DNA of 6,435 bases, from assembly GCA_016839875.1 (NCBI GenBank), contig JAEOTK010000037.1, positions 1-6,435 of the forward strand, given 5' to 3'. How positions within the stretch are numbered: position 1 is the first letter of the stretch; every line of letters begins with the position of its first letter. Source of the stretch: Candidatus Heimdallarchaeota archaeon. GTDB lineage: Archaea; Asgardarchaeota; Heimdallarchaeia; Heimdallarchaeales; Heimdallarchaeaceae. The position numbers were made by a program, and so were the translations under genes. Under the pieces are notes generated by a model. That model had not been told where the DNA came from. It did not search any database and saw only the letters and a program-made list of their open reading frames with translations. Shown here one piece after another: positions 1 through 4,790 of this stretch.

Positions 1-2
1 TC

Positions 3-188
3 TTCCTAGCAGGAAGGTATGATTATAATACTCCATCAGAACTGGTAGAGAAGTTCTATGAGCAACTAGTAGCACCTAAAAAGGAACTAATATGGTTTGA
101 AGAATCAGCTCATTCACCAAATTATGAGGAACAAGAAAATTTTGATAAAATAATGATTGAAAAAGTTCTTCCTTTAGCGGGACTTTAA
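3..188 (+). CDS. Alpha/beta hydrolase, C-terminal fragment (5' end outside the window)
   Basis: The last 61 residues of a protein that enters from the left edge. The fragment begins FLAGRYDYNTPSELVEKFYE and later contains WFEESAHSPNYEE. This is the C-terminal end of an alpha/beta-hydrolase fold enzyme of the proline-iminopeptidase/hydrolase type. The Asp in GRYDYNTP sits where the catalytic acid is expected and the His in SAHSP where the catalytic histidine is expected. The nucleophilic serine and oxyanion loop lie outside the window, so substrate cannot be inferred; such enzymes cleave esters, amides or N-terminal peptide bonds in the cytoplasm. The reading frame is open from base 3 to the TAA at 186-188. 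A short inverted repeat and pyrimidine-rich tract follow immediately, so the gene appears to end its transcript here. Family call is firm; exact activity is not determinable. Confidence 0.85.
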   Translation, partial: FLAGRYDYNTPSELVEKFYEQLVAPKKELIWFEESAHSPNYEEQENFDKIMIEKVLPLAGL

Positions 189-198
189 TATCAATTGT

Positions 199-232
199 TA
201 AGAAGTTCACTTCTTAGTTCCTCTTCTTTCTT
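199..232 (+). terminator. Probable terminator of the hydrolase gene
   Basis: An 8-base perfect inverted repeat TAAGAAGT-TC-ACTTCTTA (199-216) is followed by a pyrimidine-rich run, GTTCCTCTTCTTTCTT (217-232). It starts 11 bases after the hydrolase stop codon. Folded as RNA it gives about 7 pairs with a 4-base loop; the stem is AT-rich and weak. The downstream T/C tract is what archaeal termination usually needs. Confidence 0.45.
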
Positions 233-331
233 ATGAATGTAGTTAAAATTGAAAGTATGATTAAATCAGCATTTTGAGAAAAATTCAAAGAAAATGTACT
301 CCTATTAAAAACAATAAAACGCACTATTATC

Positions 332-340
332 TTTATAAAT
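332..340 (+). promoter_or_regulatory. TATA box for the 370-594 ORF
   Basis: TTTATAAAT matches the archaeal TATA consensus. Its centre is 34 bases before the ATG at 370, so transcription would begin near 362-363 with a leader of only about 7 bases. Confidence 0.5.
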
Positions 341-369
341 GTCGTTGTGATATGCCTAAGATGAGTTGA

Positions 370-594
370 ATGTTCAAAGTATCAAGAATAATTCTTTCAA
401 CAATTGTTATAATTTCTTTACTGAATTCTATAATACTAGCAAATATGACCGAAAAAGAGGATGCTCTTTTTTTTGATGAATCCATTAAACAAACCAACAA
501 ACTAATTATCTCTCTGAATCTCTTAATAATCTGTTACGAAGTAGTGGGTGAGGGAGATATCCCTTTAGTTCTTGCAGGAGATTGGAGTTCTTAG
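370..594 (+). CDS. Small hypothetical protein with N-terminal hydrophobic segment
   Basis: A 74-residue protein of no recognisable family. Residues 1-5 (MFKVS) are followed by a strongly hydrophobic stretch at about 7-24 (ending LLNSIILAN), which reads as a signal peptide or membrane anchor. The next 20 residues are acidic and polar, then a second, weaker hydrophobic stretch lies at about 45-56 and the protein ends GDWSS. A good TATA box sits at the right distance for a nearly leaderless mRNA starting at this ATG, the main reason to treat it as a gene. No Shine-Dalgarno motif precedes it. It could equally be the surviving front end of a longer secreted protein whose remainder has been lost, since nothing after the stop resembles an extracellular domain. 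Product existence is moderately supported; function unknown. Confidence 0.45.
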   Translation: MFKVSRIILSTIVIISLLNSIILANMTEKEDALFFDESIKQTNKLIISLNLLIICYEVVGEGDIPLVLAGDWSS

Positions 595-600
595 TGTTTG

Positions 601-661
601 GTAGCTATAAGAAGTGGACCTTAATGCATAGTTAAGGATCATCTCCTGTCTTGATAACTAC
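601..661. repeat. Nested imperfect inverted repeat between convergent ORFs
   Basis: Outer arms at 601-612 (GTAGCTATAAGA) and 649-661 (TCTTGATAACTAC) pair over 11 positions with one mismatch and one bulged base. Inside lies a second, perfect hairpin, CCTTAA (619-624) with TTAAGG (632-637). It lies between the end of the + strand ORF at 594 and the end of the - strand membrane ORF at 673. A bidirectional terminator or a structured RNA end are both possible; arms are AT-rich, so chance is not excluded. Confidence 0.35.
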
Positions 662-672
662 TTCCTTTGAAT

Positions 673-861
673 TTAGAACTTTGCAAATAGATGAACAGTC
701 CCTAAAATCCATTTTAGAATTACAATCACTGAAAGTATAATGAATGCATTTGGGTATACTGTTATTCCTGGTATATCAGCCATAATCCCTTGAGCTGCTA
801 AAATTACCAAAACTATATGTGCAGCTGCCAAAACTCCTAAAATCGACGTTTATTCTTCCAT
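673..861 (-). pseudogene. Small two-helix membrane protein with in-frame stop at codon 4
   Basis: Reading on the minus strand, an ATG at 861-859 gives Met-Glu-Glu and then a TAA (852-850). The same frame then continues open for 58 codons to the TAA at 675-673. That stretch encodes a convincing membrane hairpin: first helix around LGVLAAAHIVLVILAAQG, a short loop with ADIPGITVYPNA, second helix around FIILSVIVILKWILGTVHLF, ending AKF. It begins 14 bases after the stop of the upstream oxidoreductase gene, so it could be co-transcribed. Changing one base of the TAA (for example to AAA, Lys) would restore a 62-residue protein starting at the ATG. Alternatively translation may start at the TTG at 831-829, giving 52 residues that keep most of both helices. 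No family recognised. Pseudogene, assembly error or unusual start cannot be told apart here. Confidence 0.45.
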
Positions 862-875
862 GTTAAGAACTAATA

Positions 876-1805
876 TTAATTATAACGTTTTTTAAGTTCA
901 GGAACCATTTCCAAGGAGATTTGTTCAAAACTTGGTATTTCCTCCTCCACAAAAGGATAAGGAATATAAACCTCAGTTATTCCTAGTTCGACACTCATCT
1001 TTACTAAATCCTCTAAAATCTCATGATTTTGATACAACTTCATTGGACCAATATGATGCATGGCTTCATGTTCATATATTCCCAAAGTCCTTCGTAGTGT
1101 CGAAGGATCTCTTCCAACTTCCTTACAATACTCATCGAGTAGTTTGTTTCTTTCTTCTATTCTTTCAGCAGTTTCTTCAAGATTCTCAATCCCCTGAAGT
1201 ATGTTCCAAGCGTCAGCATATTTTGCAGTTATTTTAAGCATTTTTGGACCCCTAGCTCCTATATATATTGGAGGTCTGGGTTTTTGAACAGTTGAAGGTA
1301 AAACTATTGTTCCCTCTAAGTTGTAGTACTTTCCCTTATAAGTTGTGATGGGATTTCTTAGAAGTTGATCTACTATCTCCACATATTCTTTGAAATGTTC
1401 AACTCTTTTTTTAGCTGACCAAACCTCATGTCCTGTCATGGCACATTCTAACACACCTGTTCCACTAGCTCCTAATCCTAAATCTATCCTACCATTTGAA
1501 ATGTGATCTACAGCCAGAACTTGCTTTGCAAACCAAGCAGGATTGCGCCAACGAACATTGGTGACTGATGTACCCACTCTAACTCTAGAAGTTTCACATG
1601 CCATTCCTGTTAGAGTTGTCCAACATTCAAAGAAAGTCATTTCTTTCTCATTCCAATGTGTAAAATGATCTGCTACCCAAAGACTATCAATTTCTGTCTT
1701 ATCAATGAATTTCCATCTCTTCACAAGCTCTTTCCAAGGTGCGTTCTGAATTGTAATTATACCAATTTTTAATGCTTGTCCTTTATTCAAGTAATCCACT
1801 CTCAA
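876..1805 (-). CDS. LLM-class (luciferase-like) F420-dependent oxidoreductase
   Basis: A 309-residue cytoplasmic TIM-barrel oxidoreductase of the bacterial-luciferase-like superfamily. Recognisable landmarks in order: the first strand KIGIITIQNAPW (about 13-24), SLWVADHF (41-48), RVRVGTSVTNVRWRNPAWFA (74-93) running into the signature VDHISNGRIDLGLGASG (99-115), a TTYKGKYYNLE segment (154-164), and VQKPRPPIYIGARGPKML (173-190) leading to AKYADAWN. Length is normal for the family. In archaea these enzymes typically use coenzyme F420 to move hydride to or from alcohols, methylene-tetrahydromethanopterin or small organic substrates; nothing here fixes the substrate, and the sequence is not obviously Mer. 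The ATG at 1805 is preferred because a TATA box is centred 25 bases upstream, implying a leaderless mRNA. A small membrane ORF follows 14 bases after the stop. FMN use instead of F420 remains possible. Confidence 0.88.
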   Translation of the reverse strand: MRVDYLNKGQALKIGIITIQNAPWKELVKRWKFIDKTEIDSLWVADHFTHWNEKEMTFFECWTTLTGMACETSRVRVGTSVTNVRWRNPAWFAKQVLAVDHISNGRIDLGLGASGTGVLECAMTGHEVWSAKKRVEHFKEYVEIVDQLLRNPITTYKGKYYNLEGTIVLPSTVQKPRPPIYIGARGPKMLKITAKYADAWNILQGIENLEETAERIEERNKLLDEYCKEVGRDPSTLRRTLGIYEHEAMHHIGPMKLYQNHEILEDLVKMSVELGITEVYIPYPFVEEEIPSFEQISLEMVPELKKRYN

Positions 1806-1825
1806 AGGGAAAATTAGTTCTATAC

Positions 1826-1834
1826 ATAAATAAA
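1826..1834 (-). promoter_or_regulatory. TATA box for the LLM oxidoreductase gene
   Basis: Read on the minus strand, AAGGTTTATTTAT ends at 1826; the TATA element TTTATTTAT covers 1834-1826, with a purine-rich AAGG in the position of a BRE. The centre lies 25 bases before the ATG at 1805, so transcription should start at or next to the start codon. Confidence 0.6.
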
Positions 1835-1838
1835 CCTT

Positions 1839-2072
1839 TTTCCAGAATTACAAGATTTAGTACTTTGAAGATAAGTAGGAGAAAATAGCTAACTTCCTTT
1901 TCTTTTTTTTTCTATAAATAAAATTGCAAATTCTTAGTTGAATCAACAATCCCTCTTAATGGATACTTCCTTCTATAGGACAGATTATCTCCTGAACCTT
2001 ATCACTGTGTAACAGAACATATTGTTAGCAGCTGTATATATATTTCTCTACTATATTTAGGTAGCCAAAAGA
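1839..2072. other. Gene-poor intergenic stretch
   Basis: No convincing coding frame on either strand. It contains a T-rich run at 1898-1911, a good + strand TATA-like element at 1912-1920, a short palindrome GTTGAATCAAC at 1937-1947, a 17-codon + strand reading frame at 1959-2012, and an alternating TA run at about 2035-2042. The stretch lies downstream of the minus-strand flavodiiron remnant and upstream of the minus-strand oxidoreductase promoter. Confidence 0.5.
1912..1920 (+). promoter_or_regulatory. Orphan TATA-like element, no clear gene downstream
   Basis: CTATAAATA following a T-rich run resembles an archaeal TATA box and would start transcription near 1942, inside the palindrome GTTGAATCAAC. 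The only reading frame at hand is 17 codons (1959-2012). It could drive a short non-coding RNA, or be chance in AT-rich DNA. Confidence 0.3.
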
Positions 2073-2309
2073 TTAGAATCTTCTGGATTGAAGGAGATTG
2101 AGCGCTTTGTGTTTTTCTGCTATCTTCTCTGCCATAATATCTAATGCTTTGAAATCCTCTTCTTTTGGGCAACCTTTCGAATATACAGGATCCAAAATCT
2201 CAACTTCTTTTAGTTTTGGCACCATACTCACAACTTGGTCAATTGTCTTTGTATACCATCCATAAGAACCGATTAATTGCAATGCAAGGTTATTGCAGAT
2301 TTTACCATA
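2073..2309 (-). pseudogene. C-terminal remnant of a flavodiiron protein (FprA-type A-flavoprotein)
   Basis: The frame is open for 78 codons from the stop at 2312-2310 (minus strand) to the TAA at 2075-2073. It reads GKICNNLALQLIGSYGWYTK, then a Val/Lys-rich helix, then ILDPVYSKGCPKEEDFKALD and an AEKIAEKH helix. GSYGW is the FMN-binding loop near the end of the flavodoxin domain of FprA-type flavodiiron proteins, and the Pro-Lys-Glu-Glu-Asp helix start is also typical of their last 50 residues. Intact members have about 400 residues and a metallo-beta-lactamase-like di-iron domain that reduces O2 or NO; all of that and most of the flavodoxin domain are missing. The only possible starts are non-ATG (TTG at 2282). 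Upstream lies the promoter of the oppositely oriented small gene at 2369. I read it as a truncated gene remnant; a short expressed fragment is less likely. Confidence 0.65.
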
Positions 2310-2340
2310 TTAGTTTTATCGGACTAAAAGACAGAATCAT

Positions 2341-2350
2341 TTTATATTTA
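2341..2350 (+). promoter_or_regulatory. TATA box for the NTase module
   Basis: TTTATATTTA is centred about 24 bases before the ATG at 2369, the spacing expected for a leaderless transcript. It would drive both the small gene and the nucleotidyltransferase. Confidence 0.55.
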
Positions 2351-2368
2351 GTAGTAAAATGTATACTA

Positions 2369-2569
2369 ATGAAGGTAACTACTCGTAGAAAGAAAGACAT
2401 TGAACTTGATATTAGAAGAATCCATAACCTAAATTTATCGGGAGAAGATACTTTGAAAGCATTATGTCAGCTTATGGATTTTATGAGTAGTTTTCAAGTA
2501 GATTCTTCCAAGGAAGAAGTTCTTAAAATTGACCAGTATTTGAGGGAAAGAAGAAACAAGAAAGGTTAG
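2369..2569 (+). CDS. Small basic helical protein, probable partner (antitoxin-like) of the NTase
   Basis: A 66-residue protein: a basic N-terminus (MKVTTRRKKD), then LNLSGEDTLKALCQLMDFMS (21-40), which looks like an amphipathic helix, then a charged helix ending DQYLRERRNKKG. The pattern 'SGED/ERL-K-a-eL-dfm' resembles short proteins that I recall being encoded just ahead of small nucleotidyltransferases in many archaea and bacteria. That resemblance is from memory and not a database match. The frame is open much further upstream, but the ATG at 2369 is chosen because a TATA box sits 24 bases before it and the upstream residues look non-coding (they overlap the antisense flavodiiron remnant). 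The NTase start codon follows 4 bases after this stop, so the two are surely co-transcribed. A role as antitoxin, or as a substrate or regulatory subunit of the NTase, is inference. Confidence 0.72.
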   Translation: MKVTTRRKKDIELDIRRIHNLNLSGEDTLKALCQLMDFMSSFQVDSSKEEVLKIDQYLRERRNKKG

Positions 2570-2573
2570 CATC

Positions 2574-3146
2574 ATGACTGCAGAAAGAAATAGTTTCGAA
2601 TTTTTTATTAAAGATTTCATAGAAGCTTTCAATGAATCAAATATCAAATATGTATTAATCGGAGGTATAGCTGTAAATTATTATGGACGTCCTAGATCTA
2701 CACTTGACGCAGACATTATAATAGAAAGAGATGAGAATAAGATTAAAACCCTGGAACAGAAATTAAAAAGCAATAATTTTCGTGTCTCTGATAATGAAAT
2801 CATAGATTCGGTAAATGAAAGCACTCACTGTTCAATTTTCTGGGAAAAAGATATTCTCTTACGATTAGACATTAAAACTCCAACAAGACTTCTGGAAGAA
2901 GAAGCACTTATGAATAGGAAGAAGATTACAGTGTTTGACAAAGAGGTTTTCATCCAGATACCTGAAGAAATTATAATTGCAAAACTAATTTATGCCAGTG
3001 ATCAAGACCATGATGATGCATATAGTATGATTCTTAGGTTGAAGAAACAACTCAATTACGAATTACTGGATAGATTATCTAAACGAGAAGGAGTACAAGA
3101 AAAGCTAATGAAACTACTCGAAGAAAGTAAGAAATTCATTGAATAA
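2574..3146 (+). CDS. Nucleotidyltransferase-fold protein (DUF6036/AbiEii-like)
   Basis: A 190-residue protein of the polymerase-beta-type nucleotidyltransferase superfamily. Residues 26-50 carry the diagnostic core: YVLIGGIAVNYYGRP, then RSTLDADIII. The Gly-Gly pair is 30-31 and the metal-binding acids are Asp45 and Asp47; a third acid is probably Asp99 in LLRLDIKTPT. The stretch IPEEIIIAKLIYASDQDHDD (129-148) matches the Pro-Glu-x-x-Ile-x-x-Lys-Leu/Asp-x-x-Asp motif seen C-terminal to the active site in stand-alone NTases such as DUF6036 and AbiEii/MenT relatives. All predicted catalytic residues are present, so the enzyme should be active; known relatives transfer nucleotides to tRNA, proteins or antibiotics. 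AAAGGT (2561-2566) lies 7 bases before the ATG as a modest ribosome binding site. The tight pairing with a small basic protein suggests a toxin-antitoxin-type module. Fold call is firm, target unknown. Confidence 0.85.
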   Translation: MTAERNSFEFFIKDFIEAFNESNIKYVLIGGIAVNYYGRPRSTLDADIIIERDENKIKTLEQKLKSNNFRVSDNEIIDSVNESTHCSIFWEKDILLRLDIKTPTRLLEEEALMNRKKITVFDKEVFIQIPEEIIIAKLIYASDQDHDDAYSMILRLKKQLNYELLDRLSKREGVQEKLMKLLEESKKFIE

Positions 3147-3157
3147 GTGTGACGAAT

Positions 3158-3166
3158 AATATTAAT
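3158..3166 (+). promoter_or_regulatory. Possible TATA box for the 3191-3682 gene
   Basis: AATATTAAT, in the 44-base gap after the NTase stop, is centred about 29 bases before the ATG at 3191. It supports that ATG over the upstream GTG at 3149 and suggests the membrane protein gene can be transcribed on its own. Confidence 0.35.
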
Positions 3167-3190
3167 ATCACATTATCTAAGCTAATTCAT

Positions 3191-3682
3191 ATGCAAGCAC
3201 CTACTCATATATTGACAGGAATCCTTCTCCTAGGAATATTTCAAGCTATTTTTCCTACTGCCCCTTTGTGGCTCCAAGTAGTTGTTGTACTTCCCTTAAG
3301 TTTAGCAAGCCATTTTGTTATTGATGCTGCAGCAATAATCACTTACCATCCTCCTAAAGCTGATTGGAAAGACTGGTTTTGGGTATCTTATCATTTAGTA
3401 ATTTACATCGGTTCTGTCGTAATCTTAATTTTCTTCGTAGTTGATTATTGGTGGGTCATTATTGCAGCAAATCTTCCTGATATCATTGATTGGTTGATTT
3501 TACGTCCATTTTTCAAAAAGGAACCAGTTTGTCATCCTATTGCAGATAAGCTAAGGGATTTTCTATTTAAGCGAACACCAAATTGGAATCATAAGCGTTG
3601 GACAATTATAATAGAATTTGCAATAGTGGGAGTTCTCTTAACTTCAGTTTTTCTTTTAGTGAATTTCACTTCAATAGGTTAA
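3191..3682 (+). CDS. Small multi-pass membrane protein, possibly distantly YdjM/DUF457-like
   Basis: A 163-residue integral membrane protein from the ATG at 3191. A GTG at 3149 would add 14 polar residues; the ATG is preferred because a TATA-like box fits it and the hydrophobic domain begins just after it. The sequence opens MQAPTHILTGILLLG, has hydrophobic spans at about 7-22, 26-50, 67-88 and 138-158, and contains histidines and acids placed near membrane faces: His6, His41 and Asp45 in SHFVIDA, Asp97 and Asp100 in NLPDIIDW, His115 and His134. Met-x-x-x-Thr-His near the start and a Pro-Asp-x-x-Asp motif recall the membrane-bound metal-dependent hydrolase family (YdjM/DUF457), but the family's later His motif is not obvious, so assignment is weak. 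It follows the NTase by 44 bases on the same strand and may be read through from it. Confidence 0.7.
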   Translation: MQAPTHILTGILLLGIFQAIFPTAPLWLQVVVVLPLSLASHFVIDAAAIITYHPPKADWKDWFWVSYHLVIYIGSVVILIFFVVDYWWVIIAANLPDIIDWLILRPFFKKEPVCHPIADKLRDFLFKRTPNWNHKRWTIIIEFAIVGVLLTSVFLLVNFTSIG

Positions 3683-3700
3683 ACGAGTATCTTCATTAGA

Positions 3701-3747
3701 TCCTTTCTCTACTTTCTCTTCTCAATGTTCTTTCTTTTCTTTTTTAC
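3701..3747 (+). terminator. T-rich tract, likely terminator of the membrane protein gene
   Basis: The + strand is strongly T/C-rich here, including TTCTTTCTTTTCTTTTTTAC (3728-3747), starting about 20 bases after the stop at 3682. T-rich tracts without hairpins can terminate archaeal transcription. The same bases, read on the other strand, encode the Lys-rich tail of the convergent C-N hydrolase. Confidence 0.35.
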
Positions 3748-4611
3748 TTTAAATCTGTCAAAAACAACTGACAAAGCCATATCTAGATTTTTAATCACAT
3801 GAACGATACGAGCAGTTCTTACATACAATCTTCTGATAATTTTGACGAAACGATTCTGATCTACTATACCTATTTCATAGTAAAGATATTGTTCTTTCTC
3901 CATTCCACTCATGCATATCTTTCCAAGAGGATCAGTTATTGTTAACCAACCATTCCAATATTTCTCACCCTCATCTCCTAATCGATTTGCATTAATTAAC
4001 CACGCATCATAGCTTCTTGCAAGATAACCTGTACCGAACCACTTTGGGTCTTCATCATCTGCTAAACTATGGATAATCAATTCTAGTTTACTTTTTCTCA
4101 ACGCTTTGTTAACTTCTTTACTCTGAACATCATAACAAATGACTATACCTGTTCTTATATCTTTGATTGATGTAACAGTTACAGGTTTGTCTCCAGGAGT
4201 GAAAAATGATTCTCTCATTACTCTTTTTCTATGAACAGCAATAATTTCCCCTGAGGGATCTATCAACACTTGTGAATTGTATATTTTTTCCCCTTCCCTT
4301 TCATTAATACCAAAAGAAATGTAAACATTGTTTTTCTTAGCTTGTTCTACCATTAATTCTGTTGTTTTTCCTGGTATAGTCTCTGCAATTTGATGATGAT
4401 ACTCTGCTTTGTAAAACCAACCATGTATTGTTTCTCCAAAAAGAATTAATTCAACATCAGAATGGTTGTTTTTTATTTCATTCACAAACTTGATCATTTT
4501 TGATAGATTGTTTTTAGGATCCTTATCACATATCATAGAAGTAATTGCTATTTTGAGATGTTTACTTGCTTTTGAACTATTATACAGTATTTTTATTAGA
4601 AACACCAACAA
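3709..4611 (-). CDS. Carbon-nitrogen hydrolase (nitrilase superfamily)
   Basis: About 300 residues with the complete nitrilase-superfamily triad: Glu60 in LILFGETIHGW, Lys129 in AVHRKRVMRESFFTPG, and the nucleophile Cys159 in GIVICYDVQ; Glu134 is probably the accessory glutamate. The enzyme should hydrolyse an amide (or N-carbamoyl or nitrile) bond in the cytoplasm through a cysteine thioester. The usual Pro before the catalytic Glu is replaced by Gly (FGE), slightly atypical. The fold runs from about residue 18 (HLKIAITSMI) to about 255; beyond it comes a long basic C-terminus finishing KVKKKRKNIEKRK. There is no ATG before residue 25, which is already inside the first strand, so the start is TTG at 4611 or 4608 or GTG at 4605. 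A TATA-like TTAAATAAG (4644-4636) is placed for a start at about 4614. The true product may be a few residues shorter. Substrate not predictable. Confidence 0.87.
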   Translation of the reverse strand: MLVFLIKILYNSSKASKHLKIAITSMICDKDPKNNLSKMIKFVNEIKNNHSDVELILFGETIHGWFYKAEYHHQIAETIPGKTTELMVEQAKKNNVYISFGINEREGEKIYNSQVLIDPSGEIIAVHRKRVMRESFFTPGDKPVTVTSIKDIRTGIVICYDVQSKEVNKALRKSKLELIIHSLADDEDPKWFGTGYLARSYDAWLINANRLGDEGEKYWNGWLTITDPLGKICMSGMEKEQYLYYEIGIVDQNRFVKIIRRLYVRTARIVHVIKNLDMALSVVFDRFKVKKKRKNIEKRK

Positions 4612-4635
4612 ATTTTTTGTTGAGTAACTTAAAAA

Positions 4636-4644
4636 CTTATTTAA
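4636..4644 (-). promoter_or_regulatory. TATA box for the C-N hydrolase gene
   Basis: TTAAATAAG on the minus strand is centred 29 bases before the TTG at 4611 and 35 before the GTG at 4605, predicting a near-leaderless mRNA that begins with a non-ATG start codon. Confidence 0.4.
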
Positions 4645-4659
4645 TTCTCAACGTTAAAA

Positions 4660-4704
4660 CTCAAATATCAGAATCAATTTGATTCCAAATCCTCTCTATT
4701 TGAG
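4660..4704. repeat. Nested inverted repeats in the divergent promoter region
   Basis: An 8-base perfect inverted repeat, CTCAAATA (4660-4667) and TATTTGAG (4697-4704), encloses a second palindrome, GAATCAATTTGATTC (4671-4685, 7-base arms around one base). In addition TTCTCAA (4645-4651) has its complement TTGAGAA at 4700-4706. The cluster lies between the TATA boxes of the divergent C-N hydrolase and methyltransferase genes, the usual place for operator or activator sites. Confidence 0.5.
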
Positions 4705-4756
4705 AACCTAAAAATATTTCAGTCGCAGAAAAAGTGAAATCTAGGAACTAGAATTC

Positions 4757-4765
4757 TTATAAATA
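4757..4765 (+). promoter_or_regulatory. TATA box for the methyltransferase gene
   Basis: TTATAAATA is centred 25 bases before the ATG at 4786, so transcription should start at the start codon. Small palindromes CTAGGAACTAG (4741-4751) and AGAATTCT (4750-4757) lie directly upstream, where BRE and activator contacts occur. Confidence 0.65.
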
Positions 4766-4775
4766 CTTCAACGTG

Positions 4776-4790
4776 CACATGTTATATGTG
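4776..4790 (+). promoter_or_regulatory. Inverted repeat over the predicted transcription start
   Basis: CACAT-GTTAT-ATGTG spans the predicted transcription start and the ATG (4786) of the methyltransferase gene. A repressor bound here would block initiation. Short arms make this tentative. Confidence 0.25.

Noticed and set aside
932..1237. A 101-codon + strand reading frame opposite the LLM oxidoreductase
   Set aside because: It is entirely antisense to a well-recognised gene, its product is low-complexity (Phe/Leu/Gln/Ser-rich), and no promoter precedes it.
2069..2082. Palindrome AAGATTAGAATCTT over the stop of the flavodiiron remnant
   Set aside because: Only a 2-base loop and AT-rich arms, with just four T's after it on the minus strand; too weak to call a terminator.
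2165..2368. 68-codon upstream extension of the small gene at 2369
   Set aside because: It overlaps the antisense flavodiiron remnant, has no family character, and a TATA box lies inside it at the right distance from the ATG at 2369.
2462..2647. A 61-codon minus-strand reading frame across the small gene/NTase junction
   Set aside because: It is antisense to two convincing co-transcribed genes and has no promoter or family signature.
3149..3190. GTG start adding 14 residues to the membrane protein
   Set aside because: The added residues are polar and unlike a conserved start, and a TATA-like box lies inside them, placed for the ATG at 3191.
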